DNA from: Burkholderiaceae bacterium
Lineage (GTDB): Bacteria > Pseudomonadota > Gammaproteobacteria > Burkholderiales > Burkholderiaceae_C
Direction: 5' to 3'
Assembly (NCBI GenBank): GCA_004322085.1
Contig: SCRR01000058.1
Coordinates: 1 to 41,039 of the forward strand
DNA length: 41,039 nucleotides
The translations under genes were made by a program, and so were the position numbers. Positions 7,765 through 19,545 of this stretch are shown here, one piece after another. The notes under the pieces were generated by a model that saw nothing but the letters and a program-made list of their open reading frames with translations, did not search any database and had not been told where the DNA came from. How positions within the stretch are numbered: position 1 is the stretch's first letter; the number at the start of each line of letters is the position of its first letter.

Positions 7765-10027
7765 CGTCCACGCTGTTGCGCATGGCCGCCTGTGCCACCG
7801 CATCGAGCGCACTGTCCAGCACCGCCTGATCCGAGAACAGACGCAGGGCGCCGTCCTGCACCAACTGGTCGAGCGAATGCCGCGTCATCGAGTGGGTGCT
7901 GCCGTTGACGCCGGTAAACATGAACAGGTTGCCACGCCCACTGGCCCAGGTCAGCTGCATGCGCGTCCAGCGTCCGTGCACCTGCAGCTCCACCCAGGCG
8001 CCGAGCGGAATGGGACACGCCCCGGTCGAGGCGATCGGTGCTGCCGCAGCATCTTGCGATGCATCGGGCGCACCCGCCAGAGGCTGGGTCGGATCAAGAC
8101 GCGGCCGGGACAGCAGCGAGTCCGTGGCTTCGATAAAGCCCGATTGCTGCGCCTCGGACGGAGCCAGCCACAACCGAGCTTCGTCTCCGTCGCGAAACAT
8201 TGCATCCAGCCTGGCGCGTGTGAGCGCTTTGGCGTCGGGCGCAGCCGAAGCGTTGGCTGCAGGTTTGAGTGCCTGCTGATGCAGCGCCATCAACTGGTTG
8301 AAGAACAGGTCCGCCGCCGCCGCGGGGTACTCGATACGCGCAAGGCCCTCACGCAACTTGCCGAGCAGCGGCGCAATCATGCCCGTCAGCCGCGCCACAT
8401 CCGCCTTTTGCAGACCGGGCTGCGTGCTCCACAGCAGATCGCGTGCGACACCCAGGCAACCCGCGGGATCCGCCGCGCCGGGCGGCTGCGCCAGCCTTGC
8501 CTGTGCCACCACCTGTGCCCAGGGGCCATACAGAAAGGTGACGACTGGCGCTGGCGCCTGCGCGGCTTCGGGCCACGCGCGCATCTCTTTTGCAACGCTT
8601 CGTGCCACTTCGTTTCGCTGCTCCGCCCGGGCCAGAACCTGAGCCGCCCTTTTTTGCTGTTCACGCTCACGCTCTTCCTGGCGATCCCAGACCGGCTCAA
8701 GCGACTTGAGGGCAAGCTCGAATGGCTCGGCGCTGTCCATCGATCCCTGTGACAGGGCGTCAACCGCCTGGCGCAGCGGCCGCAGGAAGGCCTCGAACTC
8801 CGGAGCATCAGCGGCCCGATAGGCCAAACTGCGATGCGTCATCTGCTCGATCAGCCGGCGTGCAGGGTGCTGCTTGTGGCTGAAAAAGCGGGGATCGATC
8901 AGGGCCAGCCGCAACAAGGCGGGTTCGATATCGCGCATCGCCTGGCGCACCGGCGCCAGCAGGCGCGTGTCGCGCGTGATGTTGTCGACCATCAGGGCGA
9001 CCACTTCGAGCCCCAGTGCCTGACCCAGCCCGCGGGCCTGCCGGCGCAACTGCTCGCGCAGTGGCAGCGCGGCCTGTGCTGCCAGCGCCGCAGCCGGTGC
9101 GGGGTCACTCGCCCGTTTTGCCAGACGCTGCATCACCTGGTCCACCTGCTTCATCTCCTGCAGCGCTTCAAATGCAGCCGGCACGGTGTTTGCAAAGGCG
9201 GGCGGTGGTGACTCCTTGCCACCAGATTCAAATTCCCGCGCGAATCGGGCCGCGAACGAGTCTGGCACCGGCTGGGCGTCCAGCTCTCCCGCCAGCAGAC
9301 GGTGCAGTTGGCCCAGCGTCAGCCCGGCCGCATCACGGCCCGCCGCGGCGGGCCGGACGAGGTCAGGCGACGATGTGACGGTATACGCCGCGTGCGTCAC
9401 GCCTCGGGACCGCAATGAATCGCTCAACGACGCATACACCGCGCCCAACTCCCCGCCCAGCGTTGCACCCATGTGCTGCATCCAGTTCAACCAGATCCGC
9501 GGCGGCACGTCGGTCTGCGCCAGCAGCTTGCGCAGCGTGCGAACATACAGTTCCGGGCGTACCGGATTGCGATGGGCCTGAACCGTCCTCAAGCCTTGCG
9601 CCGCGCAAATCAGTGCGTTGAGATCCGTCAGCTGGTGGTCGCTTGCAAGCAGCACCACCTGCAGTGCGCGCGCGACCTCGACACTCTCGTCGACCTGGGT
9701 CTCGTTCATCAGCTCGAGTTCATCGAAGCTCACGGACACCAGCCTGGATTTGACCTGTTGCCCTGACACCTCTTCGGCAAAGGCAGCCTGCAACGCGCCC
9801 GGATACGCGTCACGCAGACGCGCTTCGTGTTTGTCCAGCAGACGCAGCGATTGAGCCGGCGAATCACGCTCATTCGATGGAGCGCTGCGCACCTGTTGCT
9901 GCAGCGCCAGCCGCAGCTTGCCGGTCATCATCTCCATCAGGGATCCACCGGCGTGCGCAGCTTCACGCAGGCAGTTGTCGAACAAGGCCGCGCGGCGGGC
10001 CGCTGGTTGCGCGTCGGGAGTGCTCAT
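7754..10027 (-). CDS. DUF1631 family protein
   Basis: A 757-residue protein matching the DUF1631 family, common in Beta- and Gammaproteobacteria and of unknown function. No membrane segment or signal peptide is seen; it is predicted largely helical, with low-complexity Ala/Gln-rich linkers. The C-terminal part (about 640-757) contains a PilZ-like beta stretch, ACPIPLGAWVELQVHGRWTR and LTWASGRGNLFMFT, so c-di-GMP or regulatory binding is a guess only. It starts 18 nt after the EttA stop on the same strand and may be read through from ettA. No strong ribosome-binding site is visible. Confidence 0.8.
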   Translation of the reverse strand: MSTPDAQPAARRAALFDNCLREAAHAGGSLMEMMTGKLRLALQQQVRSAPSNERDSPAQSLRLLDKHEARLRDAYPGALQAAFAEEVSGQQVKSRLVSVSFDELELMNETQVDESVEVARALQVVLLASDHQLTDLNALICAAQGLRTVQAHRNPVRPELYVRTLRKLLAQTDVPPRIWLNWMQHMGATLGGELGAVYASLSDSLRSRGVTHAAYTVTSSPDLVRPAAAGRDAAGLTLGQLHRLLAGELDAQPVPDSFAARFAREFESGGKESPPPAFANTVPAAFEALQEMKQVDQVMQRLAKRASDPAPAAALAAQAALPLREQLRRQARGLGQALGLEVVALMVDNITRDTRLLAPVRQAMRDIEPALLRLALIDPRFFSHKQHPARRLIEQMTHRSLAYRAADAPEFEAFLRPLRQAVDALSQGSMDSAEPFELALKSLEPVWDRQEEREREQQKRAAQVLARAEQRNEVARSVAKEMRAWPEAAQAPAPVVTFLYGPWAQVVAQARLAQPPGAADPAGCLGVARDLLWSTQPGLQKADVARLTGMIAPLLGKLREGLARIEYPAAAADLFFNQLMALHQQALKPAANASAAPDAKALTRARLDAMFRDGDEARLWLAPSEAQQSGFIEATDSLLSRPRLDPTQPLAGAPDASQDAAAAPIASTGACPIPLGAWVELQVHGRWTRMQLTWASGRGNLFMFTGVNGSTHSMTRHSLDQLVQDGALRLFSDQAVLDSALDAVAQAAMRNSVDVTL

Positions 10028-10045
10028 GCAGATCTGCCGTCTTGA

Positions 10046-11707
<1,662 letters not shown>

Positions 11708-11927
11708 CGGGTACGTTATCTCTTGTAGGGTGCTGGAAAGCATCAATTATCCCAGCATGCGACAATACGTCCTGTTGCGGCGCTCCAGTTGCCCGCAACG
11801 TCAGCACTTTGCTGGGGCCGGAACCTTCTGTTCAGCGCCCAATCCTGAATCCATCTGCCTTTGACTGGTGCGGTCGTCTGACTTCCGCGACAGGCCGATA
11901 TCCCGGCGCCCTGGACGGCGCACAACT

Positions 11928-13637
<1,710 letters not shown>

Positions 13638-14230
13638 GACGTATGCGACAGTTCACTGCGTGGGGCGCCGTGCGCCGCCCATCAGCCATCCCAGGCTGAC
13701 TTGCCACACGGTTGACTTCACTGCGTTACCGGCCCTGCCGCGCGTGGACGATGTCTTCATCGCGCTGGGCACGACCATCAAGGTGGCGGGCAGCCAGGCC
13801 GCCTTCCGTGCCGTGGACTATGAGGCTGTTGTGGCCGTAGCCCAAGCGGCACAAGCATCTGGAGCTACAAAGTTGGGAGTGGTCAGCGCTATGGGCGCCA
13901 ACGCCCGGTCAAGCGTTTTTTACAACCGTGTGAAGGGTGACATGGAGCAGGCGGTCTGCCGTCAGGGGTTCGACAGCGTCGTCATCGTGCGCCCATCCAT
14001 CATTGCAGGTGACCGCAGCAGCCTGCAGCAGCCGGGGCGCAGCGCCGAAGGATGGTCGCTGCGCGCGATGCGCCTGCTCAATCCGCTGGTTCCCGCCAAC
14101 TACAAGACCGTTCGACCGGATCAGGTCGCGCGCACTTTGATCCGGGCCGTCAAGGCCGGACAGCCAGGTGTGCAACGCATCCCTTCGGGCCGTATGCAAG
14201 CCCTTTAGGGCCTGCACGGTCGGTGCCTCA

Positions 14231-14626
14231 TCACCCCCGTACGAACAGGGTCACCAGCGGGTCCGGGCCGACCTGCCGACTCCAGTGGCCGTGCACGGTC
14301 GCGTCAAAGCTGGCGCCTTCGGGCAGGACATCGGCGGAATAGAAGTGCTGGCCAGGCTTGAACATACGCGAGTTGCCGTCCTGCAAGCCAATCTCCATCT
14401 CGCCGTCCAGAATGAACACCCATTGCGGCGCGGTCGTGCAATGGAACTGGCTGCGAAAGCCCACCGGGCTGCGGCGCAACTGGTAGCCTGTGGAAGGAAA
14501 CAACCCCGACAGCATGGATTGCGGCGTGCCCTCGTCCAGGCTCACGGTTTCCTCGCGAAATTTCGCGCGCCCGTTCGTGTCCGTATACAGAATGACTTTG
14601 GTGAGGATGGCCATGCGGACGATCAT
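14231..14626 (-). CDS. Cupin-domain protein
   Basis: A 131-residue single-domain protein with a cupin-like core: HCTTAPQWVFILDGEMEIGL, then FKPGQHFYSADVLPEG and HGHWSRQVG, alternating beta strands with conserved glycine and histidine positions. It may bind a metal and a small acid or sugar. The exact function is not recognised. The start at 14626 is preceded by GAAGG; an ATG at 14614 is an alternative without a good ribosome-binding site. It lies 30 bp after the GntR regulator on the same strand, so it is probably the last gene of that operon, and it converges with the reductase gene. Confidence 0.7.
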   Translation of the reverse strand: MIVRMAILTKVILYTDTNGRAKFREETVSLDEGTPQSMLSGLFPSTGYQLRRSPVGFRSQFHCTTAPQWVFILDGEMEIGLQDGNSRMFKPGQHFYSADVLPEGASFDATVHGHWSRQVGPDPLVTLFVRG

Positions 14627-14656
14627 ATCCGCGGGCCTTCACCTGGCGCCACCAAG

Positions 14657-15418
14657 TCAAGCCGCCGAAGAGGCCTTGAGCTGCAGCGCGGGTCGCCCCA
14701 GGCGCGGCAGGCGCCGGCGCGAGCGCAGCACCTGCTCGATGTCCTCGTGCGCGCCATCGATAAGCACCAAGATGGCCTGCTCGGCGCCGGTCACGTCGTG
14801 GGCTATCACGGCATCGAGTACCGCGCGGTGCAGCGGCAACGAACGGCGCGGGCCATTCTTCTTGCTCGTGGAAAGCTCGAAGCTCGTGCGCAGCAGCGCA
14901 CCCAAGGCCTTGCTCATCTGGACCAGCAGGCGATTGTGCGAGGCGCGCATCAAACCCTGGTGAAAGCGCAGGTCGTAGGTGACGTAATCGCCGCCGTGCA
15001 GCACGGCGCGCTTCATGCCGGCATAGGCGTCTTCGATGCCCGCGTTATCTTCGGCCGTGGCCCGCTCGGCAGCCAGCCGGACGGCCGCAGGCTCGACGAC
15101 ACAGCGCAAGTCCTGCAGGTCACGAATGAATTCGGGGCTCAGCCCGGTGCGTGATTGCCAGGCAATCACGTCCGAATCGAACCAGTTCCAGTCGTCCGAC
15201 GGCAGCACGCGGGTCCCCACCTTCGGGCCGGTGTGGATCAATCCCTTGGCCACCAGCGATTTGACAGACTCGCGTATGACCGTTCGACTGACGCCGAGCT
15301 CTTCACAGAGCAGGGGCTCAGGTGGAATCAAGCTATCCACCGCATAGCGGCCGGCGACGATGGCCTCGCCGAGAAAATCGACGGTGTTGCCGTGCACGTT
15401 TTTCATCACGGTTGTCAT
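14657..15418 (-). CDS. FadR-subfamily GntR transcriptional regulator
   Basis: A 253-residue regulator. The N-terminal winged helix (LGEAIVAGRYAVDSLIPPEP, then CEELGVSRTVIRESVKSLVA) is the GntR DNA-binding domain, and the C-terminal helical FCD domain (about 100-235; DLRFHQGLMRASHNRLLVQM, LHRAVLDAV) binds an acid effector, often a sugar acid in this group (DgoR-like). Its ATG (15418) overlaps the stop of the upstream dehydrogenase gene as ATGA, so they are translated together. It most likely represses the divergent dehydratase/importer/dgo-type genes; a palindrome fitting the FadR-type consensus lies at 16484-16500. The effector is probably a galactonate-like acid or its 2-keto-3-deoxy product (inferred). 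Confidence 0.9.
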   Translation of the reverse strand: MTTVMKNVHGNTVDFLGEAIVAGRYAVDSLIPPEPLLCEELGVSRTVIRESVKSLVAKGLIHTGPKVGTRVLPSDDWNWFDSDVIAWQSRTGLSPEFIRDLQDLRCVVEPAAVRLAAERATAEDNAGIEDAYAGMKRAVLHGGDYVTYDLRFHQGLMRASHNRLLVQMSKALGALLRTSFELSTSKKNGPRRSLPLHRAVLDAVIAHDVTGAEQAILVLIDGAHEDIEQVLRSRRRLPRLGRPALQLKASSAA

Positions 15419-16356
15419 TGCGGCACCGGCGTCAGCAAAGGCTGGCCGGCAAAATGCGCCTGCAAATTGCCGAAGGCCAAATCGGCCATGGCGCGGCGCG
15501 TCTGCCAGGTCGCACTGCCCACGTGCGGGGTCAGCACCACGTCGTCCCGCGCGCATAACTCGGCCGGCACACGAGGTTCGTTCTCGAACACATCCAACGC
15601 CGCGCCGGCGATCAGGCCCTGATCAAGGGCACGGATCAGGGCGCCCTGATCGACCACCGAGCCGCGCGCGACGTTGATCAAGTAGCCCTGCGGTCCCAGC
15701 GCCGTCAGCACCTGCTCATTAATGAGCCCACGCGTCGCGTCGCCGCCCGGCGTGATCACCATCAAAAAATCGACTTGCACCGCCAGCGCCTGCGGCGTCG
15801 GGTAGTAGCGGAACGCCGTTGCCGGCTTCTCATGGCGCGCCGTATACGCGACGGACATGCCGAAGCCTTCGGCCCGCCGCGCGATGGCCAGGCCGATACG
15901 CCCCAGCCCGACAATGCCCAGCCTGGCGCCGCTGACCTTGCGCCCCAAAACCATCCGTCCGTGCGACCACTCGCCGGCGCGCACAAACCGGTCCGCCTGC
16001 GCAATACGCCGCGCCACGGCGAGCAGCAGGCCCATGCCCATATCGGCCACATCGTCCGTCAACACATCCGGCGTGTTGGTGACCGGCACGCCGCGCTCCC
16101 GCGCCGCCTGTACGTCGATCCCGTCGTAGCCCACGCCAAATACGGAGATGATCTCCAGTGCCGGCATTTGGTCAATCAGGGCTCGCGGCACCTTGGCCTC
16201 GCCGCTGGCCGCAACGGCGCGGATGCGGGGCGCAAGCGCCGCAAAGGCTACCGGGTCTGATTGATGCACACGATCGTGCACAACATAGGCCACCTGCAGG
16301 GCCTCCATGTATGGTGGCCACAAATTCGCAGCCACCAGAATTTCAGGTTTTGACAA
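15415..16356 (-). CDS. D-isomer-specific 2-hydroxyacid dehydrogenase
   Basis: A 313-residue NAD(P)-dependent dehydrogenase. The Rossmann motif is LGIVGLGRIGLAIARRA, and the catalytic Arg, Glu and His appear in INVARGSVVDQGAL, ALDVFENEP and LTPHVGSATW. It resembles the glyoxylate/hydroxypyruvate and 2-ketoaldonate reductase branch. In a sugar-acid cluster it probably reduces a 2-keto acid or oxidises a 2-hydroxy acid, but it is not a required step of the pathway drawn from the neighbours. It is the first gene of a minus-strand operon with the GntR regulator (ATGA overlap) and the cupin gene, and it diverges from the dehydratase gene. Confidence 0.92.
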   Translation of the reverse strand: MSKPEILVAANLWPPYMEALQVAYVVHDRVHQSDPVAFAALAPRIRAVAASGEAKVPRALIDQMPALEIISVFGVGYDGIDVQAARERGVPVTNTPDVLTDDVADMGMGLLLAVARRIAQADRFVRAGEWSHGRMVLGRKVSGARLGIVGLGRIGLAIARRAEGFGMSVAYTARHEKPATAFRYYPTPQALAVQVDFLMVITPGGDATRGLINEQVLTALGPQGYLINVARGSVVDQGALIRALDQGLIAGAALDVFENEPRVPAELCARDDVVLTPHVGSATWQTRRAMADLAFGNLQAHFAGQPLLTPVPQ

Positions 16357-16483
16357 GACACACTCCAGACAACAAACTCGGACCCGGATACGAGGACTAC
16401 GCCATGTGCTGCCCTCCCCCTACTGAAATTTACCGTATCGATCGGGCGCTCAATTGGGGGCTTTACAGATCGCGGCGGATTGT

Positions 16484-16500
16484 TTATCGTATTACCATAA
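16484..16500. promoter_or_regulatory. Candidate GntR (FadR-type) operator
   Basis: TTATCGTATTACCATAA is a 17-bp palindrome with one mismatched pair, centred on 16492. Its core (16487-16497) fits the FadR-subfamily consensus t.GTa.tAC.a exactly. It lies in the divergent promoter region between the 2-hydroxyacid dehydrogenase and dehydratase genes and overlaps a possible plus-strand promoter (TTTACA at 16462-16467, 17-bp spacer, TATCGT at 16485-16490). The FadR-type regulator encoded two genes away is the obvious binder, giving repression of both directions. The promoter boxes themselves are weak. Confidence 0.6.
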
Positions 16501-16563
16501 TATGATTGTATGATCGCACGGCTGGGGTATTTCCTCAAATTCAAGTCTTCAACCATTTCCACG

Positions 16564-18300
16564 ATGAGCCAACTCCCCAAGAAGAAACCCGAAGAACTCC
16601 GCAGCCAGCAATGGTTCGGCCGCCAGGACCGCGACGGCTTCGCCTATCGCAGTTGGGTCAAGGGCAAGGGTGTGCCGCACGACCAGTTCGACGGACGCCC
16701 GGTCATCGGCATTTGCAACACCTTCAGCGAACTCACGCCCTGCAACTCTCACTTCCGTACCCTGGCCGAGCAGGTCAAGATCGGCGTGTACGAAGCTGGT
16801 GGCTTTCCCCTCGAATTCCCGGTCATGTCGTTGGGCGAGACCTTGCTGCGCCCGACCGCCATGCTGTATCGCAACCTGGCCAGCATGGATGTGGAAGAAA
16901 GCATTCGCGGCAACCCGCTCGACGGCGTCGTGCTGCTGATGGGCTGCGACAAGACCACACCCTCGCTGGTGATGGGCGCGGCCAGCGTGGACTTGCCGAC
17001 CATCGGCGTGAGCGGCGGCCCGATGCTCAACGGCAAATGGCGCGGCCAGGACCTGGGCTCGGGCACCGGCGTGTGGAGCATGAGCGAGCAGGTGCGCGCC
17101 GGCACCCTCAAGCTGACCGATTTCTTTGAAGCCGAGAGCTGCATGCACCGCAGCCACGGCCATTGCATGACCATGGGAACAGCCAGTACCATGGCCAGCA
17201 TGGTGGAAGCGCTGGGCCTCGGGCTGCCCGGCAATGCGGCGTACCCGGCCGTCGACGGGCGGCGCAATGTACTGGCGCGCATGGCCGGGCGGCGCGCCGT
17301 CGGCATGGTGCACGAAGACCTCAAGCTGTCGAAAATCCTCACGCGCGAGGCATTCGAGAACGCCATCACGACACTGGCCGCAATTGGCGGCTCCACGAAT
17401 GCCGTGATCCACCTGATTGCCATGGCGGGGCGCATCGGCGTCAAGCTGACAATTGACGACTTCGACCGGCTCGCCGGCGAACTGCCCTGCCTGGTGAATC
17501 TGCAGCCGTCGGGAAAATTCCTGATGGAAGACTTCTGTTACGCGGGTGGCCTGCCCGTCGTACTCAAGGAAATGGCGCAGCACTTGCACCTTGGGGCCCT
17601 CGCGGCCAACGGCCTGACGCTCGGCGAGAACATTGCCGGCGCACAAAACTACAACACCGAAGTCATCAAGCCGCTGGCCACGCCGTTCAAGGAGCACGCC
17701 GGCATCGCGGTGTTGCGCGGCAACCTGTCGCCGCGCGGTGCCGTCATCAAGCCCAGCGCCGCCACGCCCGCGCTGATGGTGCACAAGGGCCGGGCCGTCG
17801 TCTTTGAAAACATCGAGGACTTTCATAAACGCATCGACGATGAGTCGCTCGACATCGACGAAAACTGCGTCATGGTGCTCAAGAACTGCGGCCCCAAGGG
17901 CTATCCCGGCATGGCCGAGATCGGCAACATGCCGCTGCCGCCCAAGATACTGCGCCGCGGCATCACCGACATGGTGCGCATCAGCGACGGACGCATGAGC
18001 GGCACCGCCTACGGCACCGTGATCCTGCATACCGCGCCCGAAGCCGCCGCCGGCGGGCCGCTGGCTGTGGTGCAAAACGGCGACATGATCGAACTCGACG
18101 TGCCGCGCCGCCTGCTGCACTTGCACGTCAGCGACGAAGAACTGGCGCGCCGGCTGGCCCAGTGGACGCCGCCTGAACCCCCGCTGCCCTCCGGCTACTG
18201 GAAGCTGTACGTGGACCGCGTGCTGCAGGCCGATGAAGGCGTCGACCTGGACTTTCTGGTGGGACAACGGGGCTCGTTCGTGCCTCGCAACAACCATTGA
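16564..18300 (+). CDS. IlvD/Edd-family sugar-acid dehydratase (arabonate/galactonate type)
   Basis: A 578-residue dehydratase that resembles, from memory, the L-arabonate dehydratase of Rhizobium along its whole length. The Fe-S ligands expected from that enzyme are present: C60 (TPCNSH), C128 (MGCDKTTPS, with K130 the likely carbamylated metal ligand) and C201 (GHCMTMGTAST). The active-site serine region is RISDGRMSGTAYGT. It removes water from an aldonate to give a 2-keto-3-deoxy acid. With DgoK- and DgoA-type genes downstream, D-galactonate is the most consistent substrate, but L-arabonate or D-fuconate remain possible. The start at 16564 (MSQLPKKKPEELRS) matches the family; the frame is open to 16510. 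Confidence 0.9.
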   Translation: MSQLPKKKPEELRSQQWFGRQDRDGFAYRSWVKGKGVPHDQFDGRPVIGICNTFSELTPCNSHFRTLAEQVKIGVYEAGGFPLEFPVMSLGETLLRPTAMLYRNLASMDVEESIRGNPLDGVVLLMGCDKTTPSLVMGAASVDLPTIGVSGGPMLNGKWRGQDLGSGTGVWSMSEQVRAGTLKLTDFFEAESCMHRSHGHCMTMGTASTMASMVEALGLGLPGNAAYPAVDGRRNVLARMAGRRAVGMVHEDLKLSKILTREAFENAITTLAAIGGSTNAVIHLIAMAGRIGVKLTIDDFDRLAGELPCLVNLQPSGKFLMEDFCYAGGLPVVLKEMAQHLHLGALAANGLTLGENIAGAQNYNTEVIKPLATPFKEHAGIAVLRGNLSPRGAVIKPSAATPALMVHKGRAVVFENIEDFHKRIDDESLDIDENCVMVLKNCGPKGYPGMAEIGNMPLPPKILRRGITDMVRISDGRMSGTAYGTVILHTAPEAAAGGPLAVVQNGDMIELDVPRRLLHLHVSDEELARRLAQWTPPEPPLPSGYWKLYVDRVLQADEGVDLDFLVGQRGSFVPRNNH

Positions 18301-18335
18301 CCGCTTATGCCTGCATAGGGCCCACACGTTGGTTG

Positions 18336-18354
18336 ATGCTGATGACATGCTGAT
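18336..18354 (+). repeat. Helically phased direct repeat upstream of the ABC genes
   Basis: ATGCTGAT occurs at 18336-18343 and again at 18347-18354, an 11-bp period of about one helical turn; a degenerate third copy, ATGCTAAA, is at 18361-18368. The array sits in the 104-bp gap before the ABC importer operon. It could be an activator or repressor site, or chance; no binder is identified. Confidence 0.3.
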
Positions 18355-18404
18355 TCTTTCATGCTAAAAAGTTTCAGGCTCAAGAAAAAACCTTCAAGGA
18401 GACC

Positions 18405-19490
18405 ATGGCTGCCGTTCAAATCAGAGGAGTCGAAAAACATTTCGGCGCGACGCATGTCATTCGCGGCGTGAACATCGACATTGAAGACGGGCAGTTCACC
18501 GTGCTCGTGGGTCCGTCAGGCTGCGGCAAGTCGACCTTGCTGCGAATGATTGCGGGCCTCGAAGAAATAAGCGGCGGAGAAGTCGCCATTGGCGGCAAAG
18601 TGGTGAACAAGATGATGCCGAAGGAGCGGGACATCGCCATGGTTTTCCAGAACTATGCGCTCTACCCGCACATGACCGTGCGCGACAACCTGGCCTTCAG
18701 TCTGATGTTGGCAAAACAGTCGAAGGCCATGGCTGATGAGCGGGTCATGAAGGCTGCCGACATCCTGGGCTTGGCCGATCTGCTGGATCGCTTCCCGCGC
18801 CAGCTGTCTGGCGGACAGCGTCAGCGCGTGGCCATGGGCCGCGCCATCGTGCGGGATCCCCAAGTATTCCTGTTCGACGAGCCCTTGTCCAACCTTGACG
18901 CGCAATTGCGGGTACAGATGCGCACCGAGATCAAGGAACTGCACCATCGCCTCGAAGCAACCTCCATCTATGTCACGCACGATCAGATCGAGGCCATGAC
19001 CATGGCTGACAAGATCGTCGTGATGCGCGACGGCCTTGTCGAGCAAACCGGCTCGCCACTGGAGCTGTACGACCATCCGGTCAACCGGTTTGTGGCGGGC
19101 TTCATCGGCTCGCCCTCCATGAACTTCCTGCCTGGCGTGCTTCACCGCAGCGGTGGCACCGCCACGGTGGAGTTCGCTGACGGCGTGTCCCTGCCGGCGC
19201 CGATCCATGCAGGTGGCCAGGACGGTCAGAAAGTCATTTACGGCACCCGGCCCGAGCACATCGATCTGGCTGGCGCGGGCGACGGCGTTGCAACCAGGGT
19301 AGTGGTGGTTGAACCCACGGGAGCCGAAACCCAGATCTTCACGAAGATAGCCGGCGTCGAAGTCACCAGCGTGTTCCGTGAGCGTCATGAGTTCAGGCCC
19401 GGTGAAACCATCCGGCTGCGCCCCGACGCCGCCCGCGCCCATTTGTTTGATGCTGCCAGCGGAGTGCGCCTGGCGGCTTTGAGTGCTTGA
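18405..19490 (+). CDS. ABC sugar importer, ATP-binding subunit (UgpC/MalK type)
   Basis: A 361-residue ATPase with Walker A GPSGCGKST, Q-loop VFQNYALYPHMT, signature LSGGQRQRVAMGRAI, Walker B VFLFDEPLSNLD and switch histidine YVTHDQIEA. The last 120 or so residues form the TOBE/regulatory domain typical of carbohydrate importers of the CUT1 family (YGTRPEHIDL). The start follows AAGGAGA. It energises the binding protein and two permeases encoded next. The ATPase gene comes first in this operon, ahead of the binding-protein gene. Confidence 0.94.
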   Translation: MAAVQIRGVEKHFGATHVIRGVNIDIEDGQFTVLVGPSGCGKSTLLRMIAGLEEISGGEVAIGGKVVNKMMPKERDIAMVFQNYALYPHMTVRDNLAFSLMLAKQSKAMADERVMKAADILGLADLLDRFPRQLSGGQRQRVAMGRAIVRDPQVFLFDEPLSNLDAQLRVQMRTEIKELHHRLEATSIYVTHDQIEAMTMADKIVVMRDGLVEQTGSPLELYDHPVNRFVAGFIGSPSMNFLPGVLHRSGGTATVEFADGVSLPAPIHAGGQDGQKVIYGTRPEHIDLAGAGDGVATRVVVVEPTGAETQIFTKIAGVEVTSVFRERHEFRPGETIRLRPDAARAHLFDAASGVRLAALSA

Positions 19491-19491
19491 T

Positions 19492-19515
19492 GGCGCCGAG
19501 CGCGCCTGGTTTTTT
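19492..19515 (+). terminator. Terminator-like hairpin between ATPase and binding-protein genes
   Basis: GGCGC (19492-19496) pairs with GCGCC (19502-19506) around a 5-nt loop, and a TGG plus six T residues (19510-19515) follow. This is a short intrinsic terminator shape. Lying inside the importer operon, it would act as a partial terminator or attenuator rather than an end of transcription. Confidence 0.45.
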
Positions 19516-19545
19516 GTTGCTTGATCCAACCTAAAGGAGACATCC

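Noticed and set aside
16549-18348. 599-codon minus-strand open frame
   Set aside because: Antisense of the IlvD/Edd dehydratase; the plus-strand protein has all expected ligands.
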